From Struthidea cinerea (lineage: Eukaryota; Chordata; Aves; Passeriformes; Corcoracidae): a DNA stretch of 64,000 bases. A model generated the notes under the pieces. The model did not search any database. It had not been told where the DNA came from and worked only from the letters and a program-made list of their open reading frames with translations. The translations under genes were made by a program, and so were the position numbers. Location of the stretch: positions 67,822-131,821 of the forward strand of contig VZTI01001287.1 of the NCBI GenBank assembly GCA_013397865.1. Reading direction: 5' to 3'. Positions 32,970 through 46,300 of the stretch are shown one piece after another; position 1 is the stretch's first letter, and each line of letters begins with the position of its first letter.

Positions 32970-34410
32970 AACCACAAGCATGAGGAAAAATTCCAGTGAT
33001 ATTAATGATCTGAGGGCGACTTAGCAGGAACATGCTGAAGCATGAGAGACTCTTGTGTTATAATTTGTAGCAATGTATTCACTCTTGGATGTTTATCTTC
33101 AAATAATTTCCTGATCACCATCCTACCACTTCCTATCACAAGACATAATGAGACAGCACCCAGGGAGCTGTTGCAGATTCTTCTCACCAGCAGAAAAATG
33201 TGAAGCTAAATTTAAAAATTAGAGACTTCTGCCAATTATTTCTTCATCTACCACTATATAAATCCCATAGTAAAGCTGGCACTTTAACATATTTAGATAC
33301 TTGATAAACTTTCTTAGAATATTATCTGCTTAGTGCCTATTACTATTGAATGAAAAAAGCATTTGACACCTGTTTTAATGAACAGAGTCAGTTGTTTTGG
33401 TTAATTGCAGAACACATCTGTGATGGCAGAAAAAAGTTTCACCTATAATATGGTTATAAGCACCTACAACAGGAAATTGATTACATCAGTGTATAATGCA
33501 TCTTTGGCTGTAAAAGCTTTTTAATCAGACAATAAAAATTAAAAAAACAATGCTGTCTGTATAATCTGCAGTTCATTTGGTCAAGATCTGTCTCCTTAGA
33601 AAATGGGAACTCATTACTGAACACTATTCCTGTAGACAATTGCTAAAAAGTGAAACAAGGAGCAAATGAGAATTTCAGAGCACTTGACAGAAACTCTCAA
33701 AGGCAGCAAGAGGATGACAGGTGAAAATTACTTTTTCTAGAGCCAAGAATACCACCAAGCAACAATAGTGTCCTAGAGGCATCACCATTTTTCTTTCCTT
33801 GCCTTGTGACACTCTGTTTGTGTTTTCTTCTAATTGTTTAATGGACAACTCCTACACCCTCTTTGCAACACCAACCACCAACTCATGAGATCATTAACAA
33901 CCCTACATAATTGTGTCTATTTGAGCACCCTTTTCCTTTATGAAGGATACACATAGTTAGGCTACAACTTGCTCTTAACCTTGGGTCATCCAGATAGAAC
34001 ATCAAAAAAAAATGGTTCCAAATGCAGCTCAAATGCAGTCCAATTATCAGCTTAACTACAGACACTCAGAGTGTAACACCATCACTTCCTCTCTGCAGCA
34101 CTCACAGGAAGCTTTTTAAACATTAACAGTGCCTGCTAGAATAATATTATAGGGAAAGAACTCTTACTGAGGTTCCAAATGACAGTTCAGTGTTCAAAAC
34201 AGGGATACTCTCCTAATTTCACATCTGCCTTAGCACCCTCTTCTCTACTCAAACTTTCCAGGCTTTTCTGTAAAACTTCTTTCAGGTGCTCTCAAGTGAG
34301 CAACAGCAAAAAACCATAAATAAAACACAAAAACAAGAAACATCAACAAGATGTGCTTCAACACTTAAGTGGGGCTGCTGATGCTTTGTGACAGATGAAA
34401 GCAGTATCTG

Positions 34411-34482
34411 CATTTGGAATTTTTCTGATTCACAAATGAGTCGCAGCATTTGGAATTTTTCTGATTCACAAATGAGTCGCAG
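34411..34482. repeat. 36-bp perfect tandem duplication
   Basis: Two identical adjacent 36-base copies begin catttggaatttttctgatt. The lack of any difference suggests a recent duplication or an assembly slip. Confidence 0.95.
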
Positions 34483-37209
34483 AAAGTCAGTGTCCCAGCC
34501 AAGCAGGAAGGAATGGGTGAGTTAAAGTACTGCTGTTGTGAACAGTGTGGTATTAAAAAGTTACATTTATTTCTTACAAGGAAAGCCTTTTAGACTCCCT
34601 CATCCCTTTTTTGGAGCAAATCCCAGTTTTCCCTTCCATGTTACTCGTGTAAGAAACAATGGCCTGCCTGCTCTGGATGTTCAGAACCTGATGTCAGCTA
34701 CTCCTCAGCATCTGCTGAAGCCCACAAACACGCACAGTGAATGAGTTGCAGTGTAACAACAGGCAGCTGCTACTCAAAATCCCCCCTTTGCACATCTCCC
34801 CTTTCTCATCCTCCTCCCCAGGCCCACAGATCCACACTTGAGGAAACACTGCACCACTCCAGCACTCGGAGGAAGAGCCACACTGGCCAGGAAGGGAGAA
34901 AGAGAGCACAGTGCACCAGCACATCAGCCATCACCAGCTGGGAGAGCTCATCTAGCACAAGTGGAAGGTATTTTTAAGCCCCTGAAATGAAGCCAAAACA
35001 AATTAGGTCTTTCCCCTTACTTGGGAAGTTTGAGGAAAAAATCTTCCCTACAAAAAATGGTCTGAAAAGGCAGGGTATAGCATTAATCTTTACTGGGCTA
35101 AGGAAACAGCAGACTTACACAACCAAGATGTTTCAAATTACATCTGAATTATGCAGCAGAATAGCACCAAACAACTGGTAATTATGGAACGATGTTAAAA
35201 GTACTGCAGCATTTTTACCACACTATCATCTAACACTCCCAGACATGATGGTAAAATCACACTTGAGCCTACTTGAGAAGCAAGAGAGGAGATGCCAAAA
35301 GCCTCCCATAAAGAAAAGACTAAAAATGAAATTGCAATACAGCAAAAAACTTTGCTGGAAACAATTTTAATGCTTAAGTACTGAATCTAAGACTTCAGGA
35401 CCTCACAGTGCTGATGGGATGGGTGAAGGAAGAGCTTCTCCCAAGGAGAACAGAGAGCTTGGCTTGTCCAGCTTTGCAAAACAAGATTTGAGAGTCTGTC
35501 CTTAGATACACCAAACATGCAAACACCAAAGCCAAAACCAAACCTTTCAAATAAAAGCACAATGTTAGCACACAGGAAAAGTGGACATAAACAAAGAGGG
35601 ACTATGGGCAAAAGATTCCTGAGCAGCAAAGGAATAGCCTTCCCATAGGAGAAATGGAAAATAACAGACTACACAAGTTTTAAGGTAGTCCTTAATAATT
35701 TATGAATGACACTATCAGTGAGAGTTGCTTGTGACACGGAAGACTCCTCCACGATCCTGAAGTCCTATGTCCAGTTACAGTTGTGTGGTTTCGAAGCACT
35801 GGATGTGCCTGCTGGAGATGCTTTAACCTGTTCTGTTTGAGCAAGTTTCATTCAGACTCGCACGTAATTTGAAAATTACATCATGACAAGTTGGAAGCAT
35901 TGTCTGGGTCTTTTTCAGTTACTTAGCCTTTATTATAACTCAAGAACTACTTAAGTCTTCCAGGGTCTCTAAATCTAAACAAACAACCTGCCCACCAAAT
36001 ACTCTAACTCTGCAGCAGTCTTAGCACATTTCGCATCTGATGTACGCAGAGCAAACAAAATTCAACATTTTTAGCCCATTCTTCCCAGTAAAAGGAAGTT
36101 TCTGCTACCACACTTTGTCTTCCTACATCCTGCCCCTAACTGCCTGTCAATCATTTGGCTAATTTGATGGAACTCTACGGAAGGAAGGACACTAAACCCC
36201 AAGAAGCTGCAGGAAACTAGAGGAGGATGAGCTCATTTCTCATCAACCCCACGGAAGCAGACATTGCATCAAAATGCTTTCATGCGCTAACTCTCCAGCT
36301 GCATTTCGACCTCTTAAAAGAAATTCCCTGAGTTCAGCTAGCAGAGGGCTTGGGAGATAGCTCAAGGTTTCCTGTTTCGTGATCCAAAAGTGAGACAGTA
36401 ACCTCACTGCAGCATAACAGATGGAATAACACAGTCCGCATGGAAAACACCCCCTCTAAAATGAATCTGCACAGTCCCATTGTAAGCTGCAGTTTAAAAA
36501 CATGTATCCACTTTAGAAGCATAAAAGAGCACTTATCTCAACGAGTTTTCTTTAGAAAAATAATGAATATACATCTTTATCCACCCTTTTCCCCAGAATG
36601 AGACAAAGCTAGTCATTTTCCACTGCAGAGTTGTTTACATCCAGTAATTTTAAGAACATTTCCCAATCATTTCGCTAACTAAAGGGAGCTGCAAAATAAA
36701 CATCCCTCCTCCAGCAGCCTTAGATTTTGATCTTACTTAGTGAAATAGAAAAAATAAATACAAAACAAATCTCAGCACAAAGTGAAAAAAAGGAAACTTT
36801 TTAGTGAGCAGTGCTGAAGGAAATGAAAAGGTTTTGGCAGCAACAGCAGAAGCCGTATCTGGTTTGCATTCACATCACTCCAAGCATGAAAAGACAGAAT
36901 CCCTCACAAAACGCCTATCGGAACCCGCAGAGAAGCAGCAGCCTATAAATTTTATTCCAAAGGAACAACTCAAGACAGCCGCAGCTACATCCTCTCCCTC
37001 CAGCCCAAGGCAAACACGACTTCCACCGCCCATCTGCTCCAGCACTCGCAGCCCCCACCTCCCCATCCCCGGCGTTCCCTGCCTGGAAGGGAGGTAGAGA
37101 CCTGGAAGCTCTGGCGCTGGGGCACATCCTGCAGACTGCTCCAGCCCAAGCCCGCAGGCCCCGCGCCGCCGCATCGGCCTCGCCCGGCGCTGACCCCGCT
37201 GCTCTGCCG

Positions 37210-37247
37210 GTGCGGTGTCCCCGGCGCGGTGCGGTGTCCCCGGCGCG
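37210..37247. repeat. 19-bp GC-rich tandem repeat at gap edge
   Basis: Two perfect head-to-tail copies of a 19-base GC-rich unit run directly into the N gap. The array may continue inside the gap. Confidence 0.85.
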
Positions 37248-37407
37248 NNNNNNNNNNNNNNNNNNNNNNNNNNNNNNNNNNNNNNNNNNNNNNNNNNNNN
37301 NNNNNNNNNNNNNNNNNNNNNNNNNNNNNNNNNNNNNNNNNNNNNNNNNNNNNNNNNNNNNNNNNNNNNNNNNNNNNNNNNNNNNNNNNNNNNNNNNNNN
37401 NNNNNNN
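37248..37407. other. Assembly gap of 160 Ns
   Basis: There are 160 unknown bases within the CpG island. Two tandem copies of a 19-base unit (GTGCGGTGTCCCCGGCGCG) end exactly at the left edge, which suggests that a GC-rich tandem repeat stopped the sequencing or assembly. The real length is unknown. Open frames that run through this gap are meaningless. Confidence 0.97.
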
Positions 37408-37650
37408 CTCGAGGGCCGCAGCTCCCGCCCCGCTCCGCAGCCGCTGTGCGGTGGCAGTGTTACAAATAAGCGCTTTCTTCAGCCTTTTTTTTTCCCCCAC
37501 AATAAATCGTGGGTTTGGGGATTTTCCCACACTTACGCACCCGCCTTGGCGGGTCCCCCAGCCAAGGGACCCGCGCCCGCTGTCCCCTCCTCATTTGTCG
37601 CCTCCCCATCTCGTTGCCGGTGCCTTCACTCGCCCCCCTGTGGAAAAACG

Positions 37651-39925
37651 AGGTCGGTCCCGCAAAATCACAGCATTTTTAGCTGTTTTTATTATGTGCC
37701 TTATACTCCCAGGAGCTTTGGCACGTGAAGGCTTTCAGGCCTCTCCGCAGCTGTTTTAGGGAACCTTCACTTTTGTGACCAGACGCGCCACAGAATGTGT
37801 GAAAAAAAAAAAAGTCATTTAGTTGTAGACGCGTGTAAGCGGCTGCTTGCCTTGCAAGGGAGGGGAAACGACCTTGCAAACCCATCTGACCATGGCCTTA
37901 GAAGTCACAAGTTGTACCACCAAATAAAGAGCTGGCAAACCACTGGAGCAGAGCGAGGAAGCCTGGGCACCGGATGAGGGAACGCTGATGAAGCAGGAAA
38001 ATGGATTAAGTCATTACCGTCTGTGTGATGCTAGGATTTATTTTTTTTTTTTTAATATCTGAGTTATTGCTGTGGTATCTACAGATTGTTCCCTAACCTA
38101 GATGACTGATGCAAAACAGTCAGCGATTCCAGGCGCTGGCAGCTGCTAATTATTAGTGCTGGTAGTACAGTGCATAACACACTGCAGAGGCCGTGTCAGG
38201 AGAGACAGAGGAAAAGCTTGCCCTTAAAGAAGGTGGGATAAAACTGTCTCTGAGGTGCCATTCTCAATTAAAAAGGAGTGATACGTTCTTTTCCTGTCAG
38301 AAGAACTGCTGCACAAGGAGATCTGAAAACAACCACCATTTTCTGACTGGTGTATAAATGTTCCCTTACTGTAGGGATGGATGAGCGCATGTCCTGAAAC
38401 AGGATGGCTTAGCTGCTTTCCAATTTTATGCAAGATAAACACAGATGTGTTTTTTATCCTTATATTGGTCATTTCTTCACAGTTCCTGTTAAACTACATC
38501 TCTTGTTTTACAGCAGATGAGATACTGCTTTTGTGTTCTGTTGGCTGTTTGATGGTTTGAGCTGTACTCAGGGCAGCTCCTTGATGCCTGTTGGTACGAT
38601 TCAAGACAAAACATATACAAATCAGAAACAAAATATTCCCTGCTCTGTTGTTTCACACATTGGCACAACTGAGAACAGAAGATTTATTTAAGATTAGCTC
38701 TTATGGCTAGTCCTCCTCCTTAATTGCAAGCAACTGTTCGTTAGTTTGGACTCTCAGATGAAGCCAGAAGATGTGAATAAAGACCCTGACAGTACAGCCA
38801 GGCATGCACAAGGGTGTCACAGGGCCTGTCACACTGGGCTTTGGCCAGGAGACAACCAGGCTTTGCAAGCAGCTGCAGCAAAGATGCATCAAAGATGCGT
38901 TATGTTCATGTTTGGAAAGCTGATAGGAAAAGTGAACAATCGGTTTTGATATGTATTGTATTTTTGAGGCAGGACAAAACATGAGTGGATGAGTGATGCT
39001 GTATTTTAAAGAAAGCTTAGAGGACGCTCCAGTTAGCAGTTAATTCTGTCAATAAATAAGATAAGGTCTCAGTGGATTGAAGTCCCAGAAATAAATAGGA
39101 AAAATGCAGTACTAGGAGTGCATCCCCAGTCCAGCTAACAAGGCAGGGAGATCAGAGTCTGAGGCAGAAAACACAATCATAAGCGACTTCAATATTTCAA
39201 ATTAAGTTGGATAATGTCACAGGAGGGTGTAGGGCTGGAGCTAACCTTTAGAAACTATCTGACTGCTTGTTGAGAAGCCAGAAGAGGAACAGCAATCCTT
39301 GGTCCTAAAGAGTGTCATAATATTATTGACAAAGACCCACGCTGTAGCAGTAACTGTAGCATCCTTGGTTTCAACGTCCTTGTAGCACCACGACAAAGAA
39401 AAACAGTAGTATTCTGCTTTCTTTTCAAAAACAGAGGAGCAATATAAAACAAAACACACCTTTCATTAAAAGGGGGCTAAAAGAAAAGACTGTAACCTCT
39501 GATGGGTTAAGTACAAAACTGCGAGAAGGATCCAGAAGGAAGTTTCAGGGTCAGCTTGCAAAAGTTATAAGAAATAATAGCAAATCTTTCCTAGAACAAA
39601 TCAGGGAGCCTGCTGGAGTTTGACAGCTCTAAATGGCAAATAGATTATTTCATATACAGAAGAAACATCTGGAGAAGATACAGCCATGAAAGAAAATCTG
39701 AATTTATTTTTGCATTTAAGAATGGGATAGATGAGCATGGGTAAACTCCAAAAATGGGAAGCTTCTTTAAGGGGAATAATTAGGAAAACGTGTCTCAGAT
39801 TACAGTGTAAGTATAAAAGATGAAGGAATACATTAACAAGTGAGCAGCAGCCAACTGCTGAGACCAGATGGTGTTCAACCAAGAGTTTTCAAGCAGCTCA
39901 GAGACAAAGTGGTTCAGGTACTAAC
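37651..39925. other. Intergenic sequence, no gene seen
   Basis: There is a T-rich run at about 38038-38054. No gene or confident repeat family was recognised, although the last few hundred bases may be more of the old LINE that starts next. Confidence 0.5.
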
Positions 39926-41255
39926 TGCTGTCTCTAACTTCTCCCTTAAAGCTACATCAGCATCAGAGGGGTCTGGAGAGTTGCTCATGTGACACCAGAT
40001 TTTTTAAAGGATTTTGGAGAAGACTGTGGAAACTGTAGACCTGGAAGCCAGATGGCCTTGCTAGACAAATAAGTAGAAATTTCTGAAGAACACAAAATAC
40101 TTAGTGGGCACATAGAGAAGATGACACATTAGGGAAAGTCATTATGGCTTTTTTAAAGCAAATTAGTGTCTCAGGAAAGCTTTCTTTGGAGAAGTCAACA
40201 AGCTCATGGACCACGAAGATTCAGTTAACTGTCTATGATGATTTCCAAAAGCAATCCGTAAGATTCTTCCCCAAAGGAAGTAAAAAACAAGGCTGCTAAT
40301 GGATATGAAACTTGGACAAATAACTGACAGAAATGGAGGTCAGTAGTGACTTACAAAATGTGTTGCTGATAATGAGCTATTCAGGGTAGGGCTAACAGAA
40401 AAACTGAATGACTTTGTTACTAATAGTCACTAATAGGTGGCAAAATGGCAGATGAAATTAAAATCTGATAAATATGAAAGGCTGACATATGAGAAAAAAA
40501 ACAATCCTGATTTCACATATATACTGAGGAACTTTGAGTTGATTTTTACCAGTGAGGAAAAAGGCCTTGAGGTGGTGAGAGGTGGTTCTGTGAGAACATC
40601 AGCTCGGGGCTCTCCAGTGACCAAAATGGAAATTGAGAACTGTTAAGATTATTGTTAAAATTTATTAAGAGAGCTTTTTAAATTTAAATTTATTAAGAGA
40701 TAAAAGTGCCATTGTATAAATCCCTGTTTGAACCTGCGTCTTTAATTGCCTGTGCAGTTCTAGTGTCCCTATCCCAAAAATAATATGGTAGAACTGGAAT
40801 AGTTTAAATAAAAATCAATAAAATTATCAGATAGTAGGAGGGCTTTTAAACGGGTCATGGTTGACTTAGCTGGATCTCTTCAGTCTGCAGTGAAGGGGAG
40901 ATAATATCAAAGTCTGTGTAAAATCTTCAGAGATCCAAATAAGGACCAGAAATCCAGACAGTTCACTGACTTATCAGACACAAGAACTGAGTTACAGCAA
41001 ATGAACGTAGAACTTGGAAGGTTCAAAACAAACAAGAGGAGATAATGCTTCATTCAGTCTATAGTTCAGCCAGAAGTCTTTGCTTCAGGATATAGTACCA
41101 AAACTTTGCATGGGCTTAAAAAGCAACTGGAGAATCATCAAAGACTCTTGATCTAACTCAGCAAGTTCCTGACTTGTGAGTTGCTGGAGCTGGAAAGACA
41201 TTTTGGGGAAGTATAGAACGTGTTTGCCCTGTTCTTTCTGTCTTCCTACTCACAT
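39926..41255 (+). mobile_element. Ancient CR1/L3-type LINE with decayed reverse transcriptase
   Basis: A broken + strand translation matches the reverse transcriptase end of CR1/L3 elements. Around 40200-40250 it reads like L-M-D-H-x-D-S-V-N, then DFQK, corresponding to the family V-D-x-x-Y-L-D-F-S-K-A-F-D block. At 40437-40643 it reads WQMKLKSDKYERLTYEKKNN, then FTSEEKGLEVVRGGSVRTSA, corresponding to the conserved WQMKFNSDK...SEKDLGV region. The following text (gtgcagttctagtgtcccta) matches the family's next segment. Frameshifts and stops throughout show that it is long dead. Confidence 0.78.
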
Positions 41256-42899
41256 CTTATCCACCTCTGTCAGAAACTGCTGGGCTGGGTGGAGCTTTCA
41301 CCCAATCCAGTATCAGTTTTTATAGATTTAGAATTATTTTTACCTCCCAATCCCAGGTCATCCAGCTGTTATAATCTCCCCAAACTATTTCTGGTCAATA
41401 AGTAATTGTGTAGGGTTTCTGCACCTCCTTTTTGTTTTGCCTTTCACTGTATTCACTGCTTTTAGTACTGTATTTAAGCCCACATGGATTTTTGGCACTG
41501 CCTACTATTTTGAGAAAAAAAATCTCATTAAAATCTTTAATGTGTTCTTCCCAGAAGCATTAAAAACAAATTAACACTTGTAGGTGTGGTGCCCTTCTCA
41601 TTTCTGGGAGAGCAAGTTGTCGGCACATTCCTTAATAAAACCTACATGGAAGGAGTGATGTTATAGGTAGTGTGCTGCTCTGGAGAAAAACAATACATGG
41701 TATGGTGGAGAAGTCAGTGTTATTCTTCAATCATCTAAGCTGGCTTTGTGAATTAATGTGAAATAGAATAGAAATATTCATACTTCCCATTTCAACTGGT
41801 GCAGACAGGCTTAGGACTGTTGGAGTGAAGAACTATCTATACAAATACTTAATTTATAATGATGGCAGACCAGGTATGATTTGTGTCCTTTTGCGATTCT
41901 TTTTCCTAGCAGAAAGTATTTTCATGCACTTCACAGTGTTTTAAGTCTATTAATAATTGTACAAAGCGTTAACAGCAGAGATTGTAGTGTGTATATTAAT
42001 AATGCATTTGCAGAGAAAAATATATTAATGCTTTTCTAAATGCTCAATTAAGCAATTACCTAATGCCACAAAGCATTAGTAAGAGAGAGCAAGTATAACC
42101 TTAAATCATTTTATGATACTGTAGATGTCTAAGAGTTTTTCTAAGAAATCTAAGAGAGGAGCACATGGAGCGAAGCAGTCTTGAGGAGAGAAGCATCTAG
42201 CCCGCTGTGACAAACAGCTTTGGGAGGTTGTCACAGCTCCTCCTCTGTGGCTTAGCTGGCCAGGGAGTGTACCGTGGCCACAGGACTGTGGTCCCCCACT
42301 TCCAGAAATATTAAATACAATCATAGCAGCCTGAGCCAAAAAGACTTTTCTAGTTTCTTTCTTCTCCTTCTTTTTCCCTTGCCCCAGCCTTTCCTGGAAA
42401 TGTCCAAATTAAAATAGAAAACTGAATCAGTGTAAAACAACAAGTAAAAGGAACAGTCTGTAGATTTGTTTAGCAAGCTGTCTTTTGTATTTAAGTGAAT
42501 TTTAGCATTCTTGTTCTAGAACATTACTAATTCCTGTGCAGTTTCTGTAGCCGTTATCTTTAAAATGCAATAAAAACTACTGATACAGTTTGTCAGTTTG
42601 TTCCTGAATTTGGTTTAGGCAAATCAGTGGATTTCTTCAGAGTGAAGTGTAAGCACTTACCATGTGCTGGTTTAAATTTCAAAGCTGTGGTTTTGGTGAC
42701 CCTGTTTGCTTAGTACATCCTCTGTAACCTTTGGTATATATGAAGCAGAGACCTAAAAAAAGAATTACTGAATAGGAAGTATGTATACTCCACAGACCAC
42801 ACTCTGTTTTGTGCCATTCTTTATTAGTTAAGCAAACTTTCAAGGTACATTGTCTACCACTTTGTAGATAAGCTACTCTGCAGATAAATGACACACATT
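41256..42899. other. Intergenic sequence, no gene seen
   Basis: AT-rich. No gene, RNA or repeat family was recognised. Confidence 0.5.
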
Positions 42900-43300
42900 A
42901 GAATCATATGGTAATTTGGGTTAGAATGGATTTCAGGAGGTCTCTTCTCCAATCTCCTTAAAGCAGGGTTGGCTCTGAGGTCAGACCAAGTTACTCAAGA
43001 TCTTATCTAGCTGAGACTTGAAAATCTCCAAGGGTGGAGTTTGCACAACCTCTCTGGGCAAGCTGCCCCACTGCTTGAGTGTTGTCACAGAAAAAAGTTC
43101 TTTCTTATATCTGATCTGAATCTCTTGTGTTTCAACTGATGTCCATTGTTTCTTCATCCTCCCACCACGGACCCTGAGAGGAGCCTCCTTCTTTTCGATG
43201 ACCTCCTCACAGGTGTTGGAGGGCTGCAATCAGATCTCTCAAGCAATCCTTACTTTCACCTTCATCCTTTCCTGTGTGCATTTAAATGCCATAGGTTAGT
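42900..43300 (-). mobile_element. CR1 LINE fragment, moderately diverged
   Basis: It starts agaatcatatggtaatttgg. The minus-strand translation has Q-W-G-S-L-P-R-E-V-V-Q-T-P-P-L-E-I-F-K-S-Q-L-D-K, the CR1 3'-end peptide pattern. Confidence 0.82.
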
Positions 43301-46300
43301 ATCTTGCAGCGAAGTCATGGCAAACCTGTGTTCATTCATGCCCATGCTCAGATACACAAAATACAGCCAGTCTGGGGTACCAACTTTGCAAAGCAGAACC
43401 AGTGTTTTCACTGGTTCAGCCTGCTGTGAATGGCTAAAAAGCACTGGTGTGAAAACCATCACTCTAATCTCACAGTGGCTTTGCTTGGGGTAAACCAGAT
43501 CTGCAGTGTTTGGAACAGTGAAAAGGAAGAGTCTAACGAGGCTGTGATTGAAGGAAACTTCCTGTCCCTTCCTCTTGGCAGCCTCCAAGAGCACTGCTGC
43601 TGCCTGAGCTGTATTCCAGATGAGCCAGAGGCAAAAGATACTTCCTTAGTGTGAGCAGCAGAATGGCAGCTTGCTGTAAGGCTGAGCTGCCACAATGAAG
43701 GGATACAATAGAGAAGTGCACTGAGGCTATAGCTGCCCTGCACAAACACCGTCACGCTGATGTGGATGTGAAGCTGTTGTACAAGAGGAAAGTGCTTTAT
43801 TAGCTCTGCTTCAGTGCTAGAAGGGCTTCTTTCAGGCAGTGGTAAGATCTGGAAAACTAAGCAGACGTGCATGCTGTTGATTGCATTAGTGTATGCTCTC
43901 TCGAAAGTGTTTTTACCTAAAGTCCTAAGTTAACTCTGTCTGGGCATAACATATATAATGCATAACTGGGCAGCAAGGCTACAACTGGTGAACTGCAGGT
44001 ACAACTGCAGGGCAGGTCCCAGGAGGATGTCCTGAGATCAAAGTCTGTGTCTTTGCTTTGGGGAGAGGGGGACTTTTGCTTATGTGAGACACTGAAGGGT
44101 GACCATTGACCTCCAACCAACCGAACACACCCAAACATGTTTGTTTCTCTGGACATGTGTTGCATTTTTTCTGCTTTCTGTAAGCCCAAAGGAGTAATGA
44201 GGAGGAGGAAAGAGCTGATTTAGCATTGCCTGACAGATGCAAGAGCAATTACGAGAACCCATCAAGGCTTTTCTCAGCTGCAGAAAGTATGAAGAGCGTA
44301 TTTTGACAATGTGCCACAGGCAGACAGGGTCCTGCTTTGTGTTACGTTGTGAATAAATAGTGTCTGGCCGTGTCAAGAGTTTATGCAGGGTTTTCAGGAT
44401 CTGCTGAGGATCTGTTATTGAAGAGTTTCTTTTACTTCTCTGAACTGCATAACGAATTAAATAAAGCATGCTCTGCACAGCACACAGTTTTACTGTGCCA
44501 TAATAGGAATCAGAGCAGGACAAAACAATTAAAAGGCTTGAAAAAGAGCAGGCAAAATGGAGACTGTGTGAGGGGCAGATCAGAACAGTCCTGTTCATAC
44601 TGTGGAGATGTGAGGCTGCTCACTGATGTCCAGAGGGGAAGGACACAAGCTCTGAGAGCATGGGGTTATTGGTGCAGCATTGGGCACATCTCATATACCA
44701 GCCATAGAAATCCCCTAAGTGACCCCTCTTCTCCAGACACAAGGCTGTTTTCTCAAAGATTTGCCCCAGCAAATATCTCCATTCCCCCACCTGTGCCAAG
44801 CCCAGCAAGGGCAGCATGGTCTGGGACCCACCTGTCTGCCATCGTATGGTCAGATGTGTAGATCACACACGATTAGATCATCTTCTGCGGAGGTCCAAAC
44901 CATCTTCTTTGTTATTTCTTTCTTTTCCCCCTTTCTCAGGCTCAGGTTTTGTTTTGAGCAGTACTCATCAAGACAGGCCACTCCAAGTCATTGTTAAATC
45001 AGATTATTTTTGTTCAACAGCTCTGGGGAAAAGGTCTTCCTTCCACTTTTTCTCTGTAGATCTGGGGAGATGTTACAGCAAGGACCAGTGGGTGCCCATG
45101 TCTTGCCCTAAAAATACAGAGGTGGGAGGCAAGGTGTGCATGTAAGGTTGGGGGCTCAGCAGTGCTTCCAGGATCCCCCTTTGGAGGGTGGACTCACCTG
45201 CCATCCTCTCCACTGCAGTAAGACCACCAACACTTCCTGCATGTGGAAGATGTCTTATCCTGAGAGCAGAAATTAAACTGCTCTTCCTAGAAATGCACAA
45301 ATGTTAAATCATGCTCATTGACTAATAACACTGAAGTTGTGCCAGACTTGTGCCTGCACCAGGATAAATCAGCACTGAAAGCTGAGAGGAGCGTTATTTG
45401 CCAGCTAGGCTGGTGAGCCAGTTCAAAATCAAGTGCCTTGAGCCAACACATTCCAGTTTTACCCTTCCCACTGCTGCCAAATGGCTTGCTTAAGATGTGG
45501 CATTTCAGATGGAGAAGCAGACTTATGTGGTTTTGATGCTGTAATAGATTTATGAAGAATTCTTCCTGCAAAAGCATGTAACCTGAAAACCCAGTTGTAG
45601 GATTGCTTGGAGGCATCTTTGGACCTTCTCCATGCTTTGGATGTTCCATCTGTATGTTTTTACTTTGGCTTAAGTCAGCCTGGCCTTTAGTGTTGTAATC
45701 CCTTGTAAAGATTATTACTGCTTTAATTAGGGGTATGAACTTTTCTGTTTGCATGAGGTTTTCTTTCGCAGAGGCATCCTACCAGGAAAAGCCACAAATA
45801 TTTTAGTATAAACATCCTGACATCATTATAGTTTATTTCCCTCCCCAAATGGAAGTGCACTTATGTCACTATTAAATACTTACTGTTCTGAAGTTTACTA
45901 GTTTAAAAGCAATAGAGAGAAAGCAATGCATTAACAAGCATAAGGGTGAAGTAGCTTCAGGGGAAATCCAGAATTGCGTATTATCCTAATTTTCTGTTCC
46001 ATAACAAACAGCATGCACTAAGGACATTCACCACCGCTGTGGCCATAGGGGCCAGGCTCAGTCTTTAAATGAAAAGATGTTTTCTATGACTTATTTTGAG
46101 TGAAATATTGGTGGGACACTCTCCCAGAGGATTTGCTGGAGTATCACCCCCCAGCAGACTGCACTTGCTGTGGTTATGTTGACAAACACATCTACCATAG
46201 CCAGTAATTAAACGACATAATAAAATTCATTGCAAATGCATTGATTTTAGGAGATGTTTGATGCAATCACATTTGATTGTGGGGAATGTAATAATAGTGT

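Larger units (their letters stand above)
26313..36880 (-). other. Probable 5' intron/leader region of ST3GAL5
   Basis: The acceptor directly before the start codon shows that at least one untranslated exon lies upstream, and the nearest promoter-like island is at about 37 kb. This 10.5-kb stretch is therefore probably intron. It holds a CR1 fragment (32234-32625), a possible solo LTR (28532-28758), a 36-bp tandem duplication (34411-34482) and a 15-bp hairpin (32927-32969). Untranslated exons may exist within it, but I cannot place them. No open frame here has coding character. Confidence 0.5.
36900..37650. promoter_or_regulatory. CpG-rich island, probable ST3GAL5 promoter, broken by an N gap
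   Basis: GC- and CpG-rich sequence stands out sharply from AT-rich flanks on both sides, with CGCGCCGCCGC-type runs at 37160-37247 and CpGs continuing to about 37640. It is the only such island upstream of the ST3GAL5 start codon, about 10.7 kb away. On the minus strand a good donor (GTGC|GTAAGTG, last exon base 37537) would suit a leader exon at about 37537-37650. This exon is a guess. Divergent antisense transcription is also possible. Part of the island is missing from the sequence. Confidence 0.5.

Noticed and set aside
36985..37759. Open frames of 170-181 codons across the N gap on both strands
   Set aside because: They stay open only because unknown bases contain no stops. The real parts show no known domain.
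44080..44598. 172-codon open frame on the minus strand, overlapping others on + strand
   Set aside because: No domain recognised, and equally long frames overlap it on the opposite strand.
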